This document shows positions 9,626-19,947 of a stretch of 64,000 nucleotides of DNA, in pieces. The translations under genes and the position numbers were made by a program. The DNA lies in assembly GCA_965112735.1 (NCBI GenBank), contig OZ218962.1, positions 2,542,001 to 2,606,000 on the forward strand, given 5' to 3'. How positions within the stretch are numbered: position 1 is the first letter of the stretch; each line of letters begins with the position of its first letter. The notes under the pieces were generated by a model, which saw only the letters and a program-made list of their open reading frames with translations, was not told where the DNA came from and ran no database searches. Origin of the DNA: Phaeosaccion multiseriatum. Taxonomy: Eukaryota; Ochrophyta, other classes.

Positions 9626-12600
9626 CTACTGATCAGCCCAGTTGACTGCTGCCGTGAGACTGCCGTTGGAGCCTGCGCGCTTCAACGCTGACGCGGGCTT
9701 TACAGACGAGGGCGCAGACGTTGCTGCTTCTGCAGCCGCTGCTCCGTCCCCGCCTCCTGCTGGCGTATCACCAACTCCTGCACCCCCTGCTCCTCCTGCT
9801 GCTGGTGTTGCTGCTGCACCCTCATCCACCCCGTTGGAGTCGGCTGGATTGAGCTTGTATCTGCGCGAGTCAAGCAAGCAAACGGGCAGGGCAGGGTTGG
9901 GGATGCGTGAGTGCGTGCGTGCGTGTGTGCGTGAGGGGGCACACAGGAGGGCGAGGAGGCTGGAACTAGACACTTCTTCCTCCTTCTCCACTCTCATCAC
10001 TAAAGTTACCCCGCCCTCCCACACCCAACCCAACCCACGGCCAACCACCCACCTATGCATGTAGTAGTCGTCCTCCTGCGCCTTCTTCCGTGCAAACTTG
10101 GCCTGATGATATTGCTCGTTCCTGGCGATCCGATCCATAATGGCCTGCACAGTTAGCGTGCTGCGGCTGCTAATCACATGAAAGATGCCTGCCGCCTCGG
10201 CCTCTGCGTACGGGCGGCGGTCGACTGTCGAAGTGTGGGTTAGGGGTGGGGGGGTGGAGGTGGGGTGGGATAGGGTAGGGTAGGGTGGTGGGGTGGGGTG
10301 GGATAGGACGGGACAAACGTGGGAGGTTTGAGGGGAAAGAGGGGGGTTTGTTTTGTTTTGTTGCCAGTCCACGCTTGAAACACAATCACTCTCATCCAAG
10401 CACTTACCGACTCCCTCACTCCTTCTTTCCCTCCCTCTCTCAACCCCCCCCCCCCACCATCCCTCCCTCCCTCACTCCTTCCCTCCCTCCCTCCCTCCCT
10501 TACATGAGTGCTTATCCACATCGTCAACTGTGCCGTGAACAACAGCACTCAGTCCGAGACTTGCAATCATCTCCCTTGTGATCTGCGCGACGAGGCAGGG
10601 TGAGGGTGGGCAGAGAAAGAAAGGAGGGGTAAGAGGCTCTAAATCATTCCTGTCACCTTGATAACTACACCGCCCCTCCACTGACTTACTAACAAACTAA
10701 CCAACCAACCAACCAACAAACAAGCCAGTCCGCTAGCCAGTCAACCAGTCAGCCAACCAGTCAGCCAGCCAACCAACCCACCAACCAACCAATCAACCCA
10801 CCCACCTGCAGCGGGGCGTCAATGAGCACATCATTGACATAGGAGCAGCCCAGCACGCTCAAGACCCTCTCATTGAGGTTCATGATGGGCATGTTAAAGC
10901 CCAACTGCGAGTTGACCACCGCGTCGGAATGCACCCCTACAATGAGGTAGGTGCCTCCGAGCTGCTTCTTTGCCGTCTGAAGCACCTCCACATGCCCAGC
11001 GTGGAACATATCCCACGCACCATCGATATACACCACCTAATGAGAGGGAAGGGAAGGAGGGAGGGAGGGAAGGAGGGAGGAAGGGAGGGAGGGGGGAGGG
11101 AGGGGAAGGGGGGGGGGGGGAGGAGAGAGGGAGGGAGGGAGGGGGGTGGGGACGGAGGGTGTGGGGCGAGAGGGAGGGAGAGTGGAGGTGAGAGGCGGTG
11201 GGGGGGTGGTTGTACACACTGTGAGTTGGTGGAGTTCACTTCAGAGGAAGAAAGAGAGAAAGGGTGTATAGCGCCACTTGCCACACACATCGTAATCCCT
11301 CCCTCCTCCTCCTTCACACCTTCCTGCCAGCGTAATGAAAATCTCCATCGTAAACAGAACTCCTTACGTAAGCACAAGACGTAAGCATAATACACACGCA
11401 CCTTGGCATCCTTAGGCGGCGCACTGACTCCTTGCGAGAAGAGGCGCAGCATCCGCGAAGTGGTGAGGAACTTGGACCGTACGGCCACCCCTCCACCGCT
11501 GCGAGTCTGAGATGACATCACAGGGATCGGCGATCTTCCTCTTCCTCCTCCTCCTCCTCCTCCTGCTGCTGCTCCTGCTGCCGCTCCTCCTACTGATGCT
11601 ACTTTCCCTCCTGCTGCTGCTGACGCGCTGCCGTTTCCGTCCCCTTCCGTTCCACTCACAACTCCTCCTCCTCCCTGTCCCCCGGAGCCAGCAGCAGCAG
11701 CAGCGGCAGCAGCAGTTTGTGATGCAGCAATAGCGGCGGTCGCGGTAGCTCCGACGACAGACTCTCCTACTTCGCTCACACCTGCCGCGGCAGCTGCTCC
11801 ATCCTCTCCCCCTCCCCCGCCTGCTCCGCCTGCCACTCCTCCTGTCGCCGCCATTGCAGCCACGCTTCCTTTCCTGTCAATACCACCACTACCTCCACCT
11901 CCACCAGCAGCAGACTGGTGCGTGCCCCTGCCCCCTCGCGACGGGCTCTTGGAAGCAAGGTGAGGACTCATTCTACCGCCAGCGCCCCCCCCCCCCGCTG
12001 CCGGGTTCCCTGAGTAGTAGTGGTTGTGGTGGGCGGTGCTTCGGAGCAGCATCCGTCCGACTATTTCGGTGGTGGACACTCCTTCGGTGCGGGGGATGCT
12101 GAGATATTTGCCGAGTTTCTTTGCTGTTGCGTACACGTCCTGGCCTGTTTTGTTGGAGAGAGAGGGGGGGGGGGGGGGAAGGAGGGAGAGGAAGAGAGAC
12201 AAAACAGAGAGAAAGGGGAAGAGAGAGAGAGAGAGAGAGAGAGGTGATGAGAGGAGTGAGTGTGAGAGAGAAAGGGATTGATGGAGAGAAAGAGACAAGA
12301 GGGGGAGAGAGACACCATAAACAACCCCACGAAACACCCGCCCTTTCTTTAGGCGCGAAACCTGAGACTTACAACAGTACGCAGCAGCGCAACACAACCC
12401 ACCGCAGCTCCTCCTCCTCCTCCTCCTCCTCCTCCTCCTCCTCCTTACCATTGACAATGCAAGGGTCGTCCCCGTGCACGACGAAGTCGATGTTGTGCTT
12501 CTCAATCACCTCGTTGAGGTACTCCGCCGACATTATATAGGGCACATTGGTCACCACCTGCACAGAGGAGAGGGAGGGGAGGAACATGGGAGAGAGGCAT

Positions 12601-13938
12601 ATGGGCAGAAAGGCGTATGGGCAGAGAGGCACATTGTTTTGTGTTTGACGGTCAAGATGACGTTGGTATTCATATTACACATTACCAATCTTGTTGAGAG
12701 GGAAACAGCGTAAAAGTAAACCATTAAGCACACGCGCACACACACACTTCAGACAGGCTCACACGTAGAGACACAAACATCCACACCCACACCCACACCC
12801 ACACACACACCCACACCCACACCCACACCCACACACACCTCGTCCACGAATTTGCATCCTGAGACGGCCTGCAGCCTTTCGTCCTCTCGCATGACGGGAG
12901 GACCCTTGCATTCAGTGATGCTCTCGTCGCTGTTGACTCCGACCACGAGGTGGGTGCCGAGCAGCCGGCCCTGTCGGAAGGCGTTCATGTGTCCGTAGTG
13001 CATAATATCAAAGGCACCGTCCATCCAGATCCGCACCGGCTTAGAGTCCCCCTGTATGAGTGTGCGTGTGGGTCACCAACGCGTGTGTGTGTGGTGTGTA
13101 TGTGTGTGTGGTAAGTGTGTGTGTATGTGTACGTACGTATACATGTATGTACGCATGTATGTATGTATGTATGTATGTATGTATGTGTGTATGTATGTAT
13201 GTATGTATGTATGTATGTATGTGTGTATGTGTGTATGTATGTATGTATGTATGTTTATATGTGTGCGATGTGAGTGCGTGCAAGAGGCGGCATAAAGCGT
13301 GGAGCGGGAGATAATAGGAGGGTGCATAAGCCGATTGGGTAGGGGGAGGTCAAGGTGCGTATTGTACTAAGGGACCATGTTTGCGCGTACCAAAGGCAAC
13401 GTGAGAGAAGTAAAGTGCGTGCATGCTTAGGCCACAAATCATGCAGGACGTCGACTTCCCTCCCTCGCTCACTCACTCTCTCCCTCGCGCCCGTTCCTCC
13501 TCTCTCCTCTCTCCTCTCTGCCCGGCCTTCCGTCCTCACCTTCTTGGCCTTCTCGTCCTCCTCGATCTCCAGCAGCTTATCCTGCAGTTGACAAACCTTT
13601 TGCATGGCCTCCTCCAGCTCTGCCTGCAGGCGCTGCCTTCTCCGCCGATGCCGATTCCCAAACACAACGTAGTAGAAGAACAGCGTCCCCACCGTAGCGC
13701 CAATACTGACACCAATCTGCTCTGCGTCTGGATACGGCTCCTTCACACCGATATACCGCAAAACTCGCTCCATAAGCCACTCCAACCCGACCATCAGGCG
13801 TGACTGCAGGAGCGCCTGCGAAAGCAGTCGGACGTCCACCATCGTCAGCAGGAGAGCCACTGCTCCTGCCCCCGCGGCTCCCTTGAGCAAATACGTGGAG
13901 ATTTGGGGAGAATCCATTCTCGCCCTTCCCTTTGTCAT
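9626..13938 (-). CDS. ECT: CTP:phosphoethanolamine cytidylyltransferase
   Basis: Eight exons: 13938-13540, 13051-12839, 12557-12449, 12144-11402, 11036-10806, 10582-10504, 10224-10053, 9860-9626; about 726 residues. The enzyme makes CDP-ethanolamine in the Kennedy pathway. It has the typical two cytidylyltransferase folds: the first with WMDGAFDIMHYGHMNAFRQG (HxGH) and IPRTEGVSTTEIVGRML, the second with YIDGAWDMFHAGHVEVLQTA (HxGH). A Gly/Ala/Ser-rich linker of about 130 residues separates them, longer than in plants and animals. The first 133 residues hold two hydrophobic helices and a basic coiled coil (RHRRRRQRLQAELEEAMQK), which should anchor the enzyme to a membrane. The plant enzyme also has an N-terminal hydrophobic anchor, placed on the mitochondrial outer membrane. 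A second Met eight codons in (13917) is an alternative start. Confidence 0.93.
10678..10805. repeat. AACC/CAGT-rich simple repeat in an intron
   Basis: Degenerate tetranucleotide repeats (AACC)n and (CAGT/CAGC)n fill the intron between the two exons of the second cytidylyltransferase fold and stop at the donor of exon 5. Confidence 0.8.
12774..12838. repeat. CCCACA repeat beside a splice donor
   Basis: About ten near-perfect (CCCACA)n units directly abut the donor of exon 2 of the cytidylyltransferase gene. On the sense strand the donor reads GTGTGTGTGG and continues as a GT-rich run, so several GT dinucleotides compete for use. Confidence 0.8.
13076..13275. repeat. (GTAT)n microsatellite in intron 1 of the cytidylyltransferase gene
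   Basis: About 190 bp of GTGT and GTAT repeats, with an uninterrupted (GTAT)n core around 13155-13252, inside the first intron. It is likely to vary in length between strains. Confidence 0.9.
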
Positions 13939-14438
13939 CCGCTTACTGCTTCTATGGCACCTCCCCTAAGCCGCCCTACCCGTTCTCCTCACCACAGCCT
14001 ACGGCGCGCCACGGTTTAAAGCGCCCTCCCCTCCGGAGGGTCCGTGGCAGGAGACAGCTCACCGCTGCCACCGCTGCTGCTGCTGCTCTCTTTCTGCTAC
14101 CACTCCCTCTATAGGGATGTGGACACGGCAAGAACAGCAACTCCTCCCTTCGTTCCCTGTGCTCTCCTTATCATCATGCCGCCCTACATCTCTCTCTTCG
14201 CCACATATTTCTCCCCATCCTTACAGAGTCCCAGCCCTGAGGGGAGCCAGCCTACTGCGGGGAGCACGGGCAGATAAATCCTTTTTTCATGTGCTGATGC
14301 TTGTCGGTACTTGTCGGTAGGAAAATAGAGGAAAGGAAAAAAGGAAATGGTAAGGCCGCGTTTGTGGACACGCCCATCCCGATTTTGTGTCGATGCCATC
14401 TATTTTCACCAAAAATGGTCTTCTTCCCCGCCTTCCCC
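13939..14438. other. spacer, likely promoter of the cytidylyltransferase gene
   Basis: This is a 500 bp gap between the first ATG of the cytidylyltransferase (-) and the stop of the arginine methyltransferase (-). It holds no open frame with recognisable protein. Mixed composition; no clear TATA box was identified. Confidence 0.35.
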
Positions 14439-16900
14439 TCACTGTACAACGAAAGTCTGCGAACTACTTTGCACGACTTTGCCTGTCGCAGCGGATTTCG
14501 CGCTCCACACTACCTCGATGTCAATCTCGCGAGGGTTGATCTTTGCTCGTGCGAGCTTCAGCGTCCCAGTCACCACGTCTCCTACTTCTAATACAGGCCG
14601 CCCGGAGGGTGCAAACCAGAGCAGCGTCTGTTTCCAGTGAGTTGGCTTGGAGTGGGGTCCGGTGGAGAACCACACGCTGTTGGTGAGCCCCAGTGAGGGG
14701 GCGTCGAAGCCAACGTCGAATGAGACTATGAGACCGCTCACAGGCCCCGCCTCCTTGACGATGAGTCTGAGGAAGGGGGGGAGAGAGAGAAACAGAGGGA
14801 CAGAGAGAACACACACACACAGAGAGAGAGTGAGAGAGAAGCAGAAGAAACCAACGCACAGAGAATGTGAGAGCGCCAACGGGCGGGCGTGTGGGAGCGA
14901 TTTCGTGCTTCCCCACCGCAGCAGGAGCAATGCGCCTAAACCCGATGCTCACTAAGCAAGGACGTATCACGCCTTGCACCTATAGAGTCTTTCACCCCCG
15001 CCCCTCCTCCCCTCCCTCCCCCGCCAGCAGCCCTCCTCCCCCCTCCACCACAGTCAAAAGTCCAAGTCAAGTCACTCACGTGAAGGGGGCCTCGAAATCA
15101 AGGTCCGAGTCCACCAAGCCCATGAGATCAAAGTCCTTCACCAGGCAGCGATCTGTGACTATGAGCGCGCCGTCTACATTCTCCACCCCAGCCTCAAGCA
15201 ATACCAGCTCCTGCACACGCGTATAGTCCAAACCGTGTACGTCCTTCCACCACTCGAGCCGCTTGTCCGGGTCTTTCATGGCCTCAACGAAGAGAGGCGT
15301 CTTGTTGGGCAGTACCACCCCGCCCGGGCGAAGGTATGTGTCTCGGGCGTAGAGCACAGCGGGCAGCATGGTCTCGTAGAAGAGGCAGTAGCCCATCCAC
15401 TCGGATACGATGATGTCCACCTGAGGGGGGAGAGGGGAAAGGAGGGGTCAGACGGGTGGGTGGGTGCATGCGTGGGTGATATTAGAGGCAAGAGGGAGGG
15501 AGAGAGAGAGAACGTCTTCTCCACCTCAGAGAAGATCAAAGAACAAAAAGGTCCCGTGTGCGGACTCCCTCCCGATTAGAGGAGGAGAGACTTTGCCCCC
15601 CTTCCTCCCGTACCTTGTCGACGGGGAGCTTCACCTCTTCCATCTTGCCCTGCAGCAGCGTGATCACGTCGGAGGAGAAACCATTGTCTGCCACAAGCTT
15701 GGTGGCGTCAAGGATGACATCGCTCATGTCCACTCCGATGACGCGGGAAGCCCCTGCCTGGGCCGCAAACATGCTGAGTACGCCAGTGCCGCACCCGACG
15801 TCGAGCACAACCTTTCCTTTGAAGAGGTCAGGATTATCTTTGATGGCTCTCTCGTAACTGCCTGTCCGAACCGTGTCGCGCAGCATCGTCTCGTGGATAC
15901 CAAAGTGGGCGTAGCTGTGTGTTGCGAGTGTTTGTGTGCGTGTGTGTATGTGTTGGAGGAGGGGGGGTGGGGGCGAAGAGGATGAAGGGGAGTAGCAGAG
16001 AGAGGCTGTGAACAATGCGAGACAGGGGAGAATTACACAACAAGGGCAAAACTCTTTCCTCGAGTGCCTTGCGCCTCCATGCACTGGTCGGCATATTGGA
16101 TCTTCCCCCATGAATCATACGAAGGCAAGTGGTGATATCAGGAGCTATCGATCTCACCTGTGAAAGTAGTAGCCGTCGTTGTCGACCTCGTCTGGCTCTC
16201 CTTCACCAGTCGCCAGCGTGTTGAGCAGGGCACCGCTACTAACAAGCTTTGCACGTGCATCCGCCAGGGCCTCACGCAGCAACGCGTTCTCTTTCCGCAG
16301 TCCTTCCATCTCGGCCAGAGATGATGATGATGGTAGTGGGGCTGCCGCTCCTGCTTCTGCTGGAGGTGGCAAAGGCGCGGCACCGGGGAGACTGTCATCC
16401 TCGCTATCATCGCTTTGCTCTCCGCCTCCTTCCCCGTCTTCTACCTCCACCAGGTCTTCCAGGCAGAGCAGAAGGCCGTCATTCTCCAGCACGGGTCGCA
16501 GGAGGTCCTCTCCATCCAGGCTTAGATCCCCTGCCAGTAGTCTCTCCTTTACCAGAGCGGCATCCTCTGGTGACACCGCTGCTGCTGAGCTTTTCACCTC
16601 TCTCCTAATGCAATTGACCAGCTTGATGCGGCCGTAGAAGTCGAGACGGAGGGCCTTGCAGAGCTCCACTACATCCACGCCGTGCGTCTCCTTATCCGAC
16701 TCTACGCAAGCCCGACCGCTGCGATACAGTGTCGACGTGAAGAGACTCTGGCAGCGCTCGCCGAATGCATCCTCCCCGTCCTCCCCTCCAAAGCATCTCT
16801 CCTCCTCGTCCTCCTCCCACCCTTCACCATCACTGTCTGCCAGTCTGGCCTCTACTAGCGCTGCGCCACTGCTCAGCGAAGGAGCAGCAGCGGAAGCCAT
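14439..16900 (-). CDS. PRMT3: protein arginine N-methyltransferase, PRMT3-like
   Basis: Four exons: 16900-16158, 15914-15614, 15420-15080, 14766-14439; about 570 residues. It transfers methyl groups from S-adenosylmethionine to arginine. Motif I is VLDVGCGTGVLSMFAAQAGA. The double-E loop is SEWMGYCLFYETMLPA and the THW-loop is PTHWKQTLLWF, so the catalytic core is complete. The N-terminal acidic region followed by CQSLFTS and LDFYGRIKLVNCIR aligns with the PRMT3 zinc-finger region, whose normal partner is ribosomal protein S2. The first Cys of the CxxC pair and the first His of the finger are absent (GERC, ACVESDKETH), so zinc binding is doubtful. The first Met is followed by an Ala/Ser-rich stretch. 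The family call is firm; the PRMT3 subtype rests on the N-terminal region. Confidence 0.93.
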
Positions 16901-17317
16901 GGGAAAAAAGGGGAATCTATACGTCTATACGGAAGGTGGAGGAGGCCACTCGTTTATGCCCAATCGGAAACCCAAGGGTAAGTTGTACAGTTACGTCTAT
17001 GTCAATGATTTTTTTTTTTTTTTTTTCTCTTCCTTCTCATGCAATGCAGACTCTATTGCACATTAAATCCCACCCAGATCGGTTCAATACACTCCTCGAA
17101 TAGTGTATTGCCACGGGGAGACCTGTTTCAGCAGCAGTTTCAGACCTCTTTTCTCTCTTCTCTTTTCCCTTGTCGTTCGTTCCCGTCCCTCGTCGCTCCT
17201 CGGACATCGGTCGCTGGCGTTATCTCTCTTCAGCTCCTCCCTACAACATGGTCGACACCTGGCGTGCTACTTGCTACTGGCCAGCGGCCAGTAGCATGCT
17301 ACCGGGCCCGCCGCGAC
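16901..17317. other. spacer with 25-bp palindrome and T tract
   Basis: This lies upstream of the PRMT ATG and downstream of the poly-Asn gene stop, both on the - strand. It contains a T tract at about 17010-17026 (an A tract in PRMT sense). A perfect palindrome, TGCTACTGGCC-AGC-GGCCAGTAGCA, sits at 17272-17296, 21 bp past the stop codon at 17318. Confidence 0.5.
17272..17296. repeat. 11-bp perfect inverted repeat (hairpin)
   Basis: The arms TGCTACTGGCC (17272-17282) and GGCCAGTAGCA (17286-17296) enclose a 3-nt loop. The surrounding GGCGTGCTAC...CATGCTACCG resembles a second hairpin at about 31911-31966 with compensating base changes. It could be a 3'-end processing or terminator structure of the poly-Asn gene, a far-upstream PRMT element, or a palindromic repeat. 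Confidence 0.7.
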
Positions 17318-17774
17318 CTACCGAGAAGTTGGAGGCACGTTAGGGGTCCAGTCTGGTTGTGGGTCTGTATTGGTGCCCACGTCCACAGTACTCCTCCTCC
17401 TCATAGAGCCCCTCTCGGCCGCCCCCTGGTGGTCGTCTCTTCTGGGCCGCATCTCTGTGGCGCCCTCCTCCTCACGGCCACTGGACCGCTTCATCTCGGC
17501 CGGCTGCTGCTGCTCCTGCTGCTGCTGCTCCTGCTGCTGCTGCCGCCGCTGGTGTATCACCAACTGCCGCTGCTGCTGTATCACCAACTGCTGCTGCTGC
17601 TGTTGCTGCTCCTGCAGCTGCTGTGCTCCTTGTCTCCCACCCACTAACATGTCCGCAGCAGCGTCACCCTCCACGCCTTCTCGTTGTGATCGCTCGGGGC
17701 CTCCTACTTGAAACGACGGTCGCGAGCCCACTTCACGCCGCTGCTGCCGCCGCCGCTGCTGCTGCATTACCAGG

Positions 17775-17816
<42 letters not shown>

Positions 17817-17951
17817 CGCTGTTCCTGTTGCTGTCGCAGGAGCATTTCCTGCTGCTGGCCGAAGAAGCGTTGGCGGCACTCATACTCCCGCCGGTCCTCG
17901 TGTGCGGAACAGTACGGCTGCGGCTGCCCGTGAGGACGATAACACTCGTAC

Positions 17952-17982
<31 letters not shown>

Positions 17983-18510
17983 GCTTCTGCTGTATCGCCC
18001 ACTGCTGCTGCTGTATCGCCCACTGCTGTGCACGTTGCCGCCTCTGCCTTTCACACTCCTCCTCCTCCTCCCATCTTCGTCTCGATTCATCAATCTCTCG
18101 CTGAGTTGGACGAATCCCGTAGGATGGAATCCGAGGGCTGCTCCGATCCACCCCGGAGCACTGCCCCAGGTCATCCGGCTTCAACGCCGCCCTCTCCTTG
18201 AAGGGCTCGACCATTTCTCGCTGCGGCTCTGGGGGTATCCTTCCCGGTAGTGGGGTTCCCCACTCTTGTCCGTGCCTCGAGTACGTGCCTCCTCCTCTGC
18301 CGTGCAGCATCGCTCTTCTTTCCGTTTCCCACACCTGCTCGTCTCGCACCATCCCTCCTCCCTTGTCGCCGCTGCTGCTGCGCCTACGCTTCCTGTGGCC
18401 GCTGCTCTTGTAGTTGTTGTTGTCGGTGGTGGTGGTGGTGTTATTGCCGTCACCGTCATTGTCGTCCTCGTCGCTGTTGTCGTCGTCGTCGTCGTTGTTG
18501 TTGTTGTTGC

Positions 18511-18574
<64 letters not shown>

Positions 18575-18612
18575 GCTGTTGTTGTTGTTGTTGTTGTTGT
18601 TGTTGCTGTTGC

Positions 18613-18703
<91 letters not shown>

Positions 18704-19564
18704 ATTGTTGTTGTTGTTATTGTTGTTGTTGTCGCCCTTGCTGTCCTTGCTCATGTTGTTCTTGCCATTGTTCGTGGTATCGGTGTTGGCGTCTTTGTGG
18801 TTTTCGTCGTCGTTGCTGTTGTCGTTGCTGCTGCCATCGACTGGCGCTCCTTCCTGCCCTAGGCCCTTCTCTCTCGCGTGGCAACTCGGCCGCCGCCCCC
18901 CTCCGGGTGCTGTGTGTGGCTGGCACCGCTTCTGTAGCGTCCTCTTCCGGCTGCGTCTCTCCTCACGGCGCCCTGACGAGCCCCTTCCTGCCTCTCCTGC
19001 TCCCACCTCTGCCTTCCGGCTGCTGCTGCAGCTACCGCTGCTTGTGGATAGTGTTGTAGGAGGCCGGTAGTAAGAGCTGGGCGCAGCAGGTGTCGGAGCA
19101 AGCTTAGAACGCCGTTGGAGGGGCGAACTCGAAGCTGCTGCCGACGATATGTCAGCTGGACGCTGTCTCCTCCTCATCACAGAGGCTCCTGCCGCACCTG
19201 CATCGGGGCCGAGACTGGACCCATATCCCGCCTGCACTGGGAGGCCCACGAGCTGCTCTTCCTTCACTCGAGCACCTCTGGGCGGTTGTTGGTGGCACTG
19301 GTGGTTACTACCCCCTGGCTCCGTTTTGCTGCCTTTTCCAGCAGTCTCGCTTTCGTCCTTGACCGTCTTGCTGGTGCCCCCACAGCTGTTCCAAGGACCG
19401 AGGATGTCCGCGACTGGGCCGATTACTACTGCCGCTGCCACCATCAGCCTATGCAGAGGCGCAGTACGAGAACAACTGCACCAGAAGGGCTGCTGGAGTA
19501 AACGCTGCTGGGGAACGAAGGAGCGAGGCTTTCCACTTACTACTATATAAAATATCACTCTCAA
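17318..19564 (-). CDS. poly-Asn / poly-Gln low-complexity protein
   Basis: Single open frame of 748 codons from the first Met (19564); Met41 at 19444 is an alternative, since TTTTATATAG about 95-105 bp upstream of it could be a TATA element. I do not recognise a folded family. Residues roughly 275-356 are nearly pure Asn, encoded by (TTG)n on the + strand. A charged segment around 440-510 includes PFKERAALKPDDLGQCSG and ESRRRWEEEEECERQRRQRAQ. The last third is Gln-rich, with QQLVIQQQ and QLVIHQ copies of the dispersed CAGTTGGTGATAC element. The composition suggests a disordered nuclear or RNA-granule protein. The middle charged block and uninterrupted frame through non-repeat DNA support real coding. 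Confidence 0.6.
17551..17597 (-). repeat. two tandem dispersed elements in a Gln-rich region
   Basis: Two exact GTATCACCAACTG cores (17553-17565 and 17578-17590) separated by CTG triplets. In the poly-Asn/Gln protein they read QQLVIQQQ and QLVIHQ. Confidence 0.9.
18480..18740. repeat. (TTG)n tract coding for poly-Asn
   Basis: About 260 bp of almost pure TTG triplets with rare CTG, TCG, TTT and ATT interruptions. It is coding on the - strand (AAC codons). The very low codon variety implies recent expansion rather than selection on the amino acids. Confidence 0.95.
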
Positions 19565-19947
19565 TGTCGTCCGTATCCATCTCCCTCAAATGCCCAGTGG
19601 CGGCCCTCTCTTTTCTCCTACCATCCTTTATAACACATAGGTACGCCACCTGAAGTATGGATTGCCTTTGCCCGCATTCTGATTGGGCGGGGAGGGGAAT
19701 CAACGAAAAAAGACGTTAACACCGTTGTGAGAAGTCGGTCTGCCCGAAACCCCTTAAAAAAAAGGGGAAAAAAAGGAAAAAAGGGGTGATTTCCCCCAAG
19801 CAGCCAGAGGGAGAGCTCCTGCATGGTATAGTTAATAAAGGAGTGAAGCACGAAGGGAGAAGTTACACCACCTCGCCTCTGCAAGGAAGGACGGTGCTTT
19901 TTTGCCTTTTTTTTGTTTCGGAAGAATTGAGCATTATTGTAACACCC
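19565..19947. promoter_or_regulatory. divergent spacer between the poly-Asn gene and the Tudor-like gene
   Basis: This is a 383 bp gap between the first Met of the - strand gene and the ATG of the + strand gene. It includes a purine/A-rich block at about 19755-19790, made of AAAAAAAA, GGGGAAAAAAAGG and similar runs. It must contain both promoters. Confidence 0.4.

Noticed and set aside
18250-19070. + strand frames of poly-Cys, poly-Val and poly-Leu
   Set aside because: Shadow readings of the (TTG)n tract that encodes poly-Asn on the other strand.
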